From assembly GCA_020736575.1 (NCBI GenBank), contig JAGPYM010000010.1, positions 682,001 through 746,000 of the forward strand: a stretch of DNA of 64,000 nucleotides, read 5' to 3'. Positions 1 to 10,862 of this stretch are shown here, one piece after another. The notes below the pieces were generated by a model. The model did not search any database. It was not told the DNA's origin and worked only from the letters and a program-made list of their open reading frames with translations. A program made the position numbers and the translations under genes. Positions within the stretch are counted from its first letter, which is position 1. Each line of letters opens with the position of its first letter. The DNA comes from Thelonectria olida (Eukaryota; Ascomycota; Sordariomycetes; Hypocreales; Nectriaceae).

Positions 1-202
1 AGGCGTGGATCAGCTTTCGGCGCTGCTCCTCGGCGGACAAGGTTGACGCAGAGTCCCAGTGGCGCTGCAAAGCGTTAGCCAATACATTCTTGCTGGTCCC
101 CTGATCCTATCTTCACTTCTCCCTTACAATCAGATACTGCTCGGCCGGCGAGAAGCCCCACTGAGGCGGTGGCGAGATATCATCTTCGTTCTGTTGGTCC
201 AT
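1..202 (-). CDS. 5' end of an unrecognised gene, truncated at left edge
   Basis: I do not recognise the family. On the minus strand an ATG at 202 opens a 25-codon exon (202-128) beginning MDQQNEDDISPPPQWGF. A GTAAGG donor follows at 127 and a TTTGCAG acceptor ends at 65. A second exon (64-1) stays open to the window edge and is rich in charged residues (SAEEQRRKL). The splice phase is exact, which supports a real gene rather than a chance frame. There is no signal peptide, so it is probably cytosolic or nuclear. It points away from the chitinase gene, and the two share the roughly 0.9 kb between them. Confidence 0.5.
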
Positions 203-1130
203 TGTGCTTAGTGGTGCAATTGATCCGAAGTACCGTAGATAGAAGTGAAACGGGTAAGGAGTATGTTGAGTTTTTTCTTTGCCGTCAGGAGATGACAGGA
301 CGATGAGAAAGGAAGAGAGTGCCCCAATGAGGGAGGCTGAGCAAAGGTGTTGGTTCTGACTCTCGAGATATATGGCCGAGCAGGAATCAGGATCGGAGTT
401 TCGGTGCGGAAATTAAGTCAAGAGATGATCATTCACCGTCGTTACAGGTTGGTTCGTGTTTGCAATTGAGTGTTACACGAGGCCGAATTAGCTCAGCTCC
501 CGTTCGATTACCGGCTGGTCGAAGAAGATGCTGAACCAACAGCAAGTCTGCCTTGTCGGCGGGGCGGGGTTCTTATGTTTGTTGGTTGAGCTTCACCCCT
601 TGAAGGATGAAATCCCAAGATGACTAAAATGCGGGTCCATTTAAACTTATTTTTCTTCTTTTTCCCCTATCGAGCGTGCACGATCATCATCTTCGGAGCA
701 TTGTGTCCCCTGTGCTTCATCTTGATGGCCTCAGCCTCCTTCGCTCCCCCACCGCGTGGCCAGTGCAACATCCTTGAGGCCGCGGTAGGATTCTATCCTC
801 TCGTCCATCTCCGGACATGGTGACCATGTCGAAACAATGGATAGGCTCGGCCCGTGGCGAAGGAAGTAAAGACTCTGAGGGCGCTGGCTATCAAACCAAC
901 AGCAAGATGTCTCTGGTAGAGTGCACGGTGTAAGAGTGGGAATGTGTGCATCGCCTCACGAGACTTCTAGAGAATGAAGGATAGAAGAATCATATACAAA
1001 TGCACATTTCCTCATCATGCTTGTTGTATTCGATATCCTCATCATTCAGGTCAAAGCCCAGGTGGCAGTCATTCTTTTACACTTCACATCTTGACGCTTA
1101 TTTTTAAGTTGGCTGCATGAACGTCTCATC
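203..1130. other. Intergenic region between divergent genes
   Basis: This stretch lies between the unknown minus-strand gene and the chitinase gene and must hold both promoters. A 67-codon frame at 620-823 has a run of phenylalanines but no recognisable domain or splice partner, and I take it as chance. No RNA gene or repeat was seen. Confidence 0.5.
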
Positions 1131-4100
1131 ATGCGAGACTCTTCCGGCCTCAACGGCCGTTTCCTTCGTTTGATTCTTATATTCTCATTCATTTCACTTC
1201 TCTTTGCCTCTATCGCCTCGGCCCAGCAGGACACAACCTGCAGCAAGACCAAGCCTTGTCGAAATGGCTGTTGCGGCCCCAACAAGGTGTGCGGCTTTGG
1301 CCCTAAGTACTGTGGGAAGGGATGCATCTCGAACTGCGATGCAAAGGCTGAGTGCGGGAAATACGCAACCAAGGACAACTTTGACTGTCCAATCAATGTT
1401 TGCTGCAGGCAAGTATATCATTCCACGAGTCGTTTCGAATTATATATCTAACTTGCTATGCAGCGAATTCGGCTTCTGCGGAACCACCGACGAGTTCTGC
1501 GGAACTGGCTGCCAGAAGAATTCTGAGGGAGGCGGATGTGGAAAAGCAAGGTTCGTTCGCCCTCAATACTATTTCCTATGAACAGGAGCTAATACACCCA
1601 ATAGTCGACCCGAGACGTGTAAGGTAAACACAGACCCCCTTACATACGACAGGCGCATTGCATACTACGAACTCTTCACCAAGGACCGAAAATGCGGTGT
1701 CAGAGAACCTGAAGATCTCCCGCTTTCACCGTTGACCCATCTGAATCTGGCCTTTGTCAACTTCAATAGTGACTTTGAGCTGGAGGACACCGACTCCGAC
1801 TGGGTGAAGCGGACAGTCTTGAGGAAGCTCAAGTACCCAGATCTTCGCATCAACATCGCCATCGGAGGTTGGGCTTTCAACGACCCTCCCACTTCTACCT
1901 ACTTTTCCGACATGGTGCACTCATACGAGGGCAGGGAAACCTTCATCAAGTCCATCGTCAGCTACCTCCGCAAGTACACCCTCGACGGCGTTGATATTGA
2001 TTGGGAGTATCCGCTCGCCCTGGATCGCGGAGGCACTACAGGCGACGACACCGCCTTTGTCCAGTTTCTCGGCGAACTAAAAGATGCCTTCAAGAAGGAG
2101 GGCTCGGGCTGGGAGCTTTCCGTCACTCTCCCTACCAGCTATTGGTACCTCCGTGGTTTCCGCCTCACGGACATGCAGGAGAATGTCGACTACTTTAACC
2201 TCATGTCCTACGACATCCACGGCATGTGGGACTTTGACAACGATTGGACTGGTCCATACCTGAAAGGTCATACAAACTGGACCGAGATCGACCGCGGCCT
2301 GGATCTCTTATGGAGAAACGACATCAAGCCAGAAAACGTCGTCCTCGGTTTTGCCTTTTATGGACGTTCCTTCACCTTGGCCGATTCCAGCTGCCACCAG
2401 CCCAACGGAATTTGCAAGTTTGCCACGGGAGGGACCCGCGGCACTTGTTCAGGGGAGGCGGGCATTCTGACATATGATGAGATTGCCAGCCGTAACAGTA
2501 CACTTGACGTGGCAACCTTTTACGATCCAGAAACCACCGTCAAGTACAACGCCTTTGGAGGCGACCAGTGGATTTCCTATGATGATGGCCAGTCATTCCA
2601 CGACAAGTTGGTGCACCTCTCGCAGAGGTGTCTCAGCGGCCTCATGGTCTGGGCCATTGACCAAGACACGGGGAACTGGACAGCCATGAACCAGCTGTTT
2701 GGTGACTTTTCAGATCTGCAGCTATCCGGCATGAACACAGACTCGAAAGAGAAGCTGAAAGACATGTTTGGACAGTTTACCGGCCAGGACTGTCTCGTCA
2801 CGCCGCACTGCACTGACGGATCCGACGACGAGTCCAAGCCAGAGCAAATGTGTCCCCCGGGATACGATGAGGTCGACACTGCGCATGACCCTAAACAGAC
2901 ATACCCCTATGACATCGAGGGGAAATGCAAAGAGGGCTGGTTCCGGCGCATCTGCTGTCCTGGTAAGTCAAACTAGCCTTCGCCTTTTGAGAAGAGAATA
3001 CGCGCTAATGGTACTACAGAGGCGTCTATGCCCAAGAACTGCGAGTGGGATGGCGCGCCAGACCGGAGCGAGTTTGGATGCACTGGCAAGTGCGGTGAGG
3101 GAACCTTTCAACTGAACGAGGATACCTACTTGGACGCCGAGGGCGAAGGCAAGTGCTACAGTGGTTCTCGAAAGCTCTGCTGTCAGGGCACGAAGGTCAT
3201 CGAGGACTGCTTCTGGAACAAGTGTGAAGGGCCTCTGGCAGGCTCCGAAGATCCGAAGTGTCCCGATGGATACGAATACCAGACATATCGGTTCAACAGT
3301 CAGGATGGCAGGGGCATGTGTGCTGACGAATATGTCTCCCCTGTGAGTGGCAAGGTGGGCAGTCCAGTGACGGAGGCGTTCAAGAGCGCACTCTGTTGTC
3401 CCAAAGACAGCTCCTACAGCAACTGCAACTGGTCCAACAATCCGGATAAATACGAGTATGGTGTTCTTGAGAATATCTGCTTCCCTCAACCTTGCGAAAG
3501 GGATCAACTGGAGATTGCAGATGCCCTCGATCCTCCCGTGTCGCCGCAGCTTGGTGGAGGTAAGAGTGCCATGAGCTGCGACAGCGTTTCCCTGCCATCA
3601 GGCTACGATGATCACTTTGGTTACTGCTGCGATCCGCCGTCGACGTGGAACAAGAACTGGCCCGTCGACCCCGAAAAGCTGTGGAACATTCACTTCAACG
3701 ATCCCAAGACTGACAAGGCTGTGTGGCAGTACGACAGCCAGTACAGCTACAACGATGCGGACTCCGACAGGTCCGACGATGAGGATGGTGACGACGCTTA
3801 CGGTTTCGTCATGCTCAACGGTGAAAAAGACGCAATCGACGACCAGTTTGGCAATACTCATACCATCGTGTCTCGGTCCGCGTTACCATCCAAGAGAAAG
3901 AGGGAGATTCTGACGACCAACCAAACCACGCTCGACAATGTCTTTGAACATGCGGAAGAGACCTTCTACGTCTATTGCAACTACCCACGGGGATCCGACA
4001 AGTGTGAGGCCGTCTGGAGTGGCGGCGTTGAGGACACCATCATCCGACTACCAGCTCACGTTGGCGAAGGTCCCTTTGCCCGCGTCGTCCACATGCGAGA

Positions 4101-7100
4101 GGTGGACGAGAACTACAAAGTCCCCAAGCATCACCTTGAACATCGTTCTCTGAACAGCCTGCACGACAACCCCGTCTACGAGGTCAAGATTGACTACAAC
4201 TTCCACCTCGTACGCGATGATCGCGGCCCCGTGCAGATCCGAGTCGATTACACCAACTTGCTCGGATACTGGGACGAGTTGACTGACGACGACGACACGG
4301 GCAAGTCGAGTCGCCTAAAGCGCAGAACCAAGTTGGACGACAAGTTCACCATGAAGCACTTCCAGGGCCGGGTGAAGCGTGGTGAAGAGGCCGACAAGAA
4401 GCGAGGAAAACGAAACGCCAAGGTCCTCAAGACAACGGTACCTATCGAACTGGAGCCAGAGTCGGGTCCCAATGCGCACACGACTGATGTGACACACGTT
4501 GAGAGAGGCGTTTCGAAGCGTTGGTGGGGTGAGTTCAAGGAATGGATTGCCAGGCTCACTACGGTTCGGAAAGGAGAAAAGGGAGATCTACCTCTTGAAT
4601 GGGCGGATGATATCAACTTGTTCAAGGCCAGCTGGGGTTGTCCAGGCAAGACATGGTCTGCCAACCTGCGGATGGATCTCCAAGCCGAGATGACCATGCA
4701 GGCTACGTATGCCTACTACTACTCGGGCACCTTCATTCCTCCGAGCAAGCCAGACGTCTTCTTCTACTTTGGCATCGAGCCCGAAGCCACGCTCATGCTC
4801 AAGCTGGAGGGCAATGCCGAGATGAGGTACAAGTCGCAGCGGAAGAAGATCATCGACACCATCGGGTACCCAGGCTTGGCCGTCAAGGGAATCGCCGCGG
4901 TTGGCCCAACGCTGGACGTCTACGGAGAGGTCAAGGGTTTCATCAACATCCACGGAGAGGCCAAAGCGGGTGCAACAGTAAGCTTTGGCAAGTCCCAAGC
5001 GTACTGGCCTCAGGACGACGACGCTATCAAGAAGTACGACAACATTCTCGACCTCGGGCTCAAGGAATCTCCTGATATTCCCCCAGGCCGTGAAGTGGCT
5101 CCTACTTTCGAGGCCGGTGTGCAGGTCAAGGCAGAGCTCGACATAATTGTCCAGCCAGAGGTAAGTCAATGAGACATTATGCTATTTCAGCTTTGCGTGA
5201 AAGCTAACAACTCCCCTAGGCAAACGTAGGCATCAAGATTGGCGGTGGTAAATGGACAGGCGGTAGAGCCCTCGTCGACGCGCAAATCACAGCCTTCATG
5301 CGAGGCATTCTTCAGTTCTGGGCCACGGGCAGAGTCACCACCACCACCAAGAGCTTCGACTACCAGTACGCGGCCTACTTCTACTACAACTTGGGCTACA
5401 AAGCCAAGGCAACGGTTCTCGAGTGGTCCAAGTGGGCGCTGGGAGAAAGAAGCGCCTACCCCTCGGATCGGCAGGTTACCCTCTACAAGCAAAACGGCTC
5501 TATCCCGTTGACGGCGGAGGAGAAGAAGCGCTCCATTGACCCGGTCATGTATGGCAATGAGACTCTTGGTCTGTCGGGGTTGGATGACGGCGCACTGCTT
5601 CGCCGAGATGATAGTGACGATGACGACGGTTCCAATTCGAGCCTAGGTATGTACTCCTACCTCGACGTGACGCAGGGGATAACACTAATCCTCGATTCAG
5701 ATCCCAATAAGCCGCAGTTCAGCTCCAATGTCCAATGCCCGGCGGGATCCAGCGCCGACATTAAGCTTCCAGAGCTGCGTTGTAAGTTCCCCCGCGAGCC
5801 CGAATTGCTCCTCGAAAGGAGACTCTAACCTCTGCTCCCAGTCAACTGCGCTGCATTCCCACCAGTCTCAATCACAGGCACCAACAACCAACCCTACATT
5901 CTCAACGACATGTGCAAGGGATATAAGACAGTGTCCAATCTCCCCATGACGTTGACTCACGCGGCAGGCTTCAACGGAAAGCACAACGCATTAGTTGAGA
6001 AGAGAAGAGGTAAGCAGTGTCCCAAAGGGAAATGCGCGCCCTCAACAACGTCTTTCCATGCTGCAATCGGCTACACCAAGTCGAATAGAATACTCGAGTG
6101 CGACGAGTTCCCTTGGGGTTCCAGCGACGAGGGCGGCGACTTCAAGGACAACACCGACCGCAGTCAGCTCTGTGTCCCCAGCTTCCAGAACGGTCTGGGT
6201 GGTGCTTGCATTAGTGAGTTCTCTCCTATTCCTGGGTGATACTATACTAATCAATCTCTATCAGACATGATGAGCCACCTAAGGTCGAACATTGGCAAGA
6301 TGGACCCCTCGGTCAAAGATGACGATAAAGAGGACAAATGGGTAAAATGGGGCTCATATACCAAGTTGGATTCAGGGTCTTCCTCGGACGGAGAGAGTAA
6401 GTTACTCATCGATCCGGGCCATACATGTAATCTGGTAGCTGACGAGATTCGCGCAGTTTGGTACACGGATGGCAAGCAGGTTGGCCCGTCAACACAGCGG
6501 TACACGACGTATCCAAATAAGCAGCCGACTCCGTTTGGAGTTGACCCCAAGGATTGGCAGGTACGTTGCCGAGAACATCTGCATACATGATCGATCGCTA
6601 ACAAGTGCCACAGGGCGAACCCGCGGAGAAAGGATGGGTGTTCAAGCGCAACTACACCTTCTCCCTCATGGACGACGGCGCGCAGGCCTCGTCATGGTGG
6701 ACCGGCGCCACGGGCAAGAAGTTCCAGAAGCCGGGTCCCCAGAAGAAGCCGACGCAGTTTAGGGATGCCACCGGCTATGCGTCCGTCATCTGCGCCGTCA
6801 ACATCTTCGACCAGACCGACTACTACAAGAACCCCAAGCAGGGAGGGACGCCCGAGTTCAATGCCATGTGCTACACAAATGTGCAAGGAGACAGTCAGTA
6901 CATACTTAGCGGTTGAGAGAGGGGGAAGTCGAGTTCATGCTAACCTTTCATCACTAGAAAATGGCTGGCCCCAGCAGTACACAGCTACGCGATGCCTCGT
7001 CGACTTTGCCCCAGCCGCGCCCGGTAGCGACAGCGGCGGTGGCGGCGATGGTGACGACGGCAGTGGCAATGATGGCGACAGCCAGAGCGGTAGCAACACG

Positions 7101-7350
7101 AAGCGCTCAACGAATGATGACTGGAAGATCAACAGTACGTTACCTACCTGAGGAATGCGTGGCGAACGGAATATACTAACGAGCGGCTACTGTAGGTGTC
7201 ATCATGTACGATGACAACTTGGACCTGACAGACCCTGATGCGTTGCCGAAACTGCTTGAACGCGAAGCACGCGAAGAACGCGAGGCAGAAGAGAAGGCAA
7301 AGCGAGATGCACTTGGTTTGGTGGATGTCATCTCTCCGCCCTCTATCTAA
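1131..7350 (+). CDS. Large secreted class V (GH18) chitinase with chitin-binding domain
   Basis: This is predicted to be a secreted endochitinase of family GH18 that cuts beta-1,4 GlcNAc links in chitin. Twelve exons fit: 1131-1408, 1464-1550, 1605-2962, 3020-5160, 5220-5646, 5701-5781, 5842-6213, 6265-6396, 6457-6560, 6614-6893, 6958-7134 and 7196-7350, giving about 1,863 residues. The N-terminus is a signal peptide ending near ASA-QQ. A type 1 chitin-binding domain with paired cysteines follows, split by intron 1. Next comes the GH18 barrel with the DGVDIDWEYP motif (catalytic Glu near residue 256), then several cysteine-rich repeats with CC pairs and a long unassigned tail. The layout resembles subgroup C fungal chitinases related to the chitinase subunit of yeast killer proteins, but I see no LysM repeat. 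Intron 1 starts with GC instead of GT. The dibasic sites near residues 880-960 (SKRWW, VKR, RGKR) may be processing sites. Targets could be rival fungi or the organism's own wall. Confidence 0.9.
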
Positions 7351-7733
7351 GCAGTTGATGCAGTACATTTCAGATAGGAATACATATTTGATACCCACTC
7401 ACCATTGCTAGGCCCTTGGATGAAGGACAGTCGCGATTAGAGACATGTTGAACAGACTGAAAGTGAGAAATGGCTCAGACTCATGAATACGTTGACACAA
7501 TCGTGTTCGCAAGCAGTCTCAGGTCAAGAGAAACCTTCATTCTTGGATCTTAACAAAATACATTTTATTGCACATGCTATTTATTACCTCTGATGGGCTC
7601 AAAGAGCAACACAGGAAAAAAGCTTGCGAGACACAAAACAGGATGTCATGTAAGAGGATAAGTAGACAAAATTCCGCTTGTCTGTAGGGTAGGCAGCGCA
7701 GGCTCGCAATCAGGACCAGCGGATGCCGACTTG
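7351..7733. other. Intergenic, chitinase 3' side
   Basis: AT-rich 3' flank of the chitinase gene. No gene, repeat or RNA was recognised. Confidence 0.5.
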
Positions 7734-8252
7734 CTATCCTTCAATAGTAACCAGTAACGCTATGCGATGAATGACTCCGAGCAAAGGGATCTTGATTAGG
7801 CGAATAAACTCCCACTTTATCCGTAATGCAGGAACGCGTATAAAGGTAGTAATTGAAGGCATCGTTGACGCAATCAGGCCCTCCCTAGAGAAGCTAGAGA
7901 AGGCTCTCATGTAAGTGTCAAGAGGATCAACTCGTATGCACTCCGTGCGTATGGGGAAGCGCATCGCCCCCAGTATTAGAGCAACTGCATGCTCATCAAG
8001 ACGTACTCGTACCTCAGCCAGTTGATCTGCGAACAAGTCGACGCGATGATGAGTCTCCGGCCCAAAGCGGTTGGTTATTTCCGCACGTTCCGGAGATTGC
8101 GACACCCCCCGAAGGACCGTGGACAACGAGTCCACATCCTGTGCGAGCCGAGAGACCGTTTGCGCGCCGTTCCTGTCTCAAATGCCTTGAACCGATTTGA
8201 AGCTGGCTTCGATGGTGGCGATGACGCTCGCAGCGGCGCTGACGCCGTCCAT
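7734..8252 (-). pseudogene. Relic of a fungal N-terminal-domain-like protein, one in-frame TGA
   Basis: From an ATG at 8252 the minus strand reads MDGVSAAASVIATIEASF, then stops at a TGA (8180-8178). The same frame then continues for about 148 codons (SRLAQDVDSLSTVLRGVSQ and onward) to a stop at 7734. The opening and the following DVDSLSTVL helix resemble the N-terminal domain found on many fungal ankyrin, NACHT and heterokaryon-incompatibility-type proteins; that match is from memory of the family pattern. A single CGA to TGA change would explain the break. The C-terminal half is not recognisable, so the tail may be out of register or unrelated. No intron that removes the stop was found. A short intact gene starting at 8135 cannot be excluded. 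Confidence 0.35.
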
Positions 8253-9132
8253 GACATTCGTGGTTGGACTGGCGTGCAGTCGAAATCTTAGGGCAAAGGT
8301 CTGACGATGCTACCGGGCAAGCTGGAGATGCATGGTCTAGGATTTGCGCATGGCCGCTATTCCGCCAGAAATTGCCAAGCAAGGCTGTCTGGGTGCGCCT
8401 CGCGAAGCGCCTGCAGTCGTACGGGGACCGTGGCAGTGATTTCGACAGCCCCAACTCAGCCGGCACGCCACGGTTGTAATTCGACACTTGGCAGTGGTTG
8501 ATTTGTCCAGCAAGCAGGTCGAACGCCACAAGTCTACGGCTCCTTTGGTTACTACTCACAGAGCCCCAATTGACTGGTCACAAAGTGGTTGAGTTTCTCA
8601 AACCCCCCCACAAGTCAGTGTTCTCTCACGTCGTAAACTTGGAGGCAGCTCAAGCTATTGCTTCCTTTGAAAGAGATGTGCATTTCAAAAAAGCTCCTGG
8701 TCTATTAAATCTCGTCTCTGTCTCAAGCTTCGGTCATCAATCGAACCCCATATAGTCGAACCTTTGGTGATAACAAATTAGTTACCGAACCCCCCACCCA
8801 ATATGTGCACCTGGAACTCTGGCGTTGTTTATAGTTGAGATTAATCTAGACGCTTTGAGTAGGATATTATTAATTCACTACGGCCAATTTTCGACGCAAA
8901 AGGAGAAGCATAATTTATCAAGAATGACATTCAAACTGGGATAGGACTACGAGTAGTATACCTGAAAGGGGCATTACCTACCTTCTTGGCGCTATTCTAT
9001 ACACCGACTATGAATACCCAGCAATGAAGAGTCTCGGGCGGCAGCTTATATAGCTGAACTAACTCTTCAGGGATTTATCTACCACGATATATCCATTGGC
9101 GATGCTGGCCCAGACTTGGTAGACAACATTCG
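8253..9132. other. Intergenic region
   Basis: Open frames exist here on both strands (for example an antisense frame 8014-8559), but none shows a domain, a signal peptide or coherent splicing. The right end is the 3' flank of the cupin gene. Nothing else was recognised. Confidence 0.45.
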
Positions 9133-9816
9133 TCACAACTTGATGATGTCGACTTGAGCGGTACCATGACTTCCAGGCCATGTCTTACGCAGTCCCTGCT
9201 CCGACGTCCCAAACACTGGGTCATTCTCTGGTTTCGGAACGGACCACACCTTTTCGTAATCGCCGCCACTCTTAACAAAATCCCAATCGCCGCCACAATA
9301 TGCCCCCATCATAGTGTACCCAGACAGCTGGATGTCGGCCAAGGCCTTCTTCGCGTCCTCAGCCTCGATTCCACGTCCCTTCCCGGGTGTTAGAAGCTGA
9401 AACTCGGCTTCGGGCCTGGTTTGATGGGTTTTGTGTGCGACTCCAGCCGGGATGACAAAGACATCGCCAGCTTCCGCCTCCAGTTCGATTCCACCATCTT
9501 CCCATGCAGAGCCGTGTGTGTTCTCGTCGAGGTCTTCCGAGGTGTCGGCCACACCGAACCGGATCACGGCAGTGCCAGAGAGGACGGCCATGCATTCGTG
9601 CGCTTGCGAGTGGTAGTGTGATAGTTGAGTTGGACCGTAGCGAAATATCCACGACACTTTCCATCCATTTTTGTGAAACAGATCCCAGACCTCGACAGGA
9701 TCGCATTGAGAAGTCTGGGACTTTTGGGCGAGCACATTTTTGTAATGCAATAGAGGTCGTGGTGAGTTGGGGATGAGATCCGTGGGGAAGAGGTGGTACT
9801 TTCTAACTTCAACCAT
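9133..9816 (-). CDS. Cupin-domain protein
   Basis: A single-exon 227-residue protein of the cupin superfamily, probably cytosolic because there is no signal peptide. The first cupin motif is visible as HYHSQAHECMAVLSG near residues 68-82. The second is GDVFVIPAGVAH near residues 115-126. These histidines and the glutamate are the usual metal ligands of small cupins. The overall form (N-terminal VEVRKYHL, central single cupin, C-terminal tail with GAYCGGDWD) is like the YjlB group of bacteria and fungi, whose reaction is not established. No neighbour gives a clear functional hint. The start at 9816 is the first ATG of the frame and is preceded by in-frame stop sequence. The family call is firm; the function is open. 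Confidence 0.85.
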   Translation of the reverse strand: MVEVRKYHLFPTDLIPNSPRPLLHYKNVLAQKSQTSQCDPVEVWDLFHKNGWKVSWIFRYGPTQLSHYHSQAHECMAVLSGTAVIRFGVADTSEDLDENTHGSAWEDGGIELEAEAGDVFVIPAGVAHKTHQTRPEAEFQLLTPGKGRGIEAEDAKKALADIQLSGYTMMGAYCGGDWDFVKSGGDYEKVWSVPKPENDPVFGTSEQGLRKTWPGSHGTAQVDIIKL

Positions 9817-10862
9817 GTTGCTGGGCTTTGTGCTTTGTGATTGATGCGTGGGCGAAGAAGTCTAACAGACGTGAGGTTGCAGAATGCGGCTCGTTCGCTA
9901 TATAGAATCAGATCGGAATCCATACCCGGCGTCGGGATCTGAGCCGGTATCCCTTTTCCATTTCATACCCCGCACATGGTATCATAGATGTAATGGCCCG
10001 GTTACGGAGCGTCTTTCGGTGCTTGTTCAAGGTGAGTCTTTCAGGTCGGTATGATGATGAGCTTGAATTAGCTGTACCGGAGGGGTATCATGTTGAACCT
10101 GCATACTACCTACCTAAGTAAGGGCTCTTGAGTGGTTCAATATCGAAGGTTATTTGTTTGTTGATTTCTTATCCTATTCGTACTTCAGCGTATCCCATAC
10201 TGATGTACGCAACCGAATCAATGGATAGTATTATGTTATCATTTCTACGCTGAAAGTTTGGTTCTAGAAATCGGGACAGTCTCCTTGGTCCTCCGGCGTC
10301 GAATGGTTGATACGAGTTGTCGCCGCTGGACGGAAATTAACACTGTGCGTCTCCAGTACTGCCTCAGTTTGATAATGATATCAACAGGTAGCCTTTAGAA
10401 ATCCCACCGATGTTTTAACCATACATTGGCACGTGTTAGTATGACCAGTGAAGATGTGTACCTAAAGTGTTAAGAAACCAGGCTTTTCGCACGTTAACTG
10501 TGCTGGTGTCAACCTGGGTCATCCACCGGGCCAGATGGCGGTGGCTGAGTCTCCAGCTCATCATGCAGGTCTCTCTTAACAGGGGATAGCGCTTATAAGC
10601 CGTGTGCAAGGCGTTATTAGGCATTCATACATCAATACATGTTACTTGGTACACAGATCATGAATCTGTAGCCCAGGTGTTACTTAGCCTAACAATAGCT
10701 ACATTCCGAGCAGTGCAGCTGGTCACGCCGCGCTCCGCCCGGTGTCATGGCTCCCTTCCCACCACTGTAGGCTACAGCCATCATCCGACAACATTCTTCT
10801 CAGCCCCCCCCCCCCCCCCCAAACGCTCACCTGTTGTCGAATTGACGGAACCGCTCTTTTCA
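9817..10862. other. Intergenic region with divergent promoters
   Basis: This stretch separates the start of the cupin gene (minus) from the start of the kinase-ankyrin gene (plus). It holds a long poly-C tract close to the kinase start. The kinase frame is open upstream to 10602, but an upstream start is less likely because the extra residues are low-complexity and cross the poly-C tract. Confidence 0.45.
10804..10820 (+). repeat. Poly-C tract (17 C)
   Basis: Seventeen consecutive C residues, about 45 bases upstream of the kinase-ankyrin start codon, inside the probable 5' leader. Length may vary between strains, and the count is prone to sequencing error. Confidence 0.9.

Noticed and set aside
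620..823. Small 67-codon frame with a poly-Phe run
   Set aside because: Low complexity, no homologous pattern, and lies in a promoter-like region.
1623..1653. Possible short intron (GTAAAC..CAG) in the chitinase
   Set aside because: Reading through keeps the frame and gives a sensible sequence into the GH18 start, whereas splicing would break the frame.
4588..5169. 193-codon frame antisense to the chitinase
   Set aside because: Shadow of a well-supported coding exon.
8014..8559. 181-codon minus-strand frame
   Set aside because: Arg/His/Cys-rich composition typical of an out-of-phase frame; it overlaps the more convincing fungal-N-like frame on the same strand.
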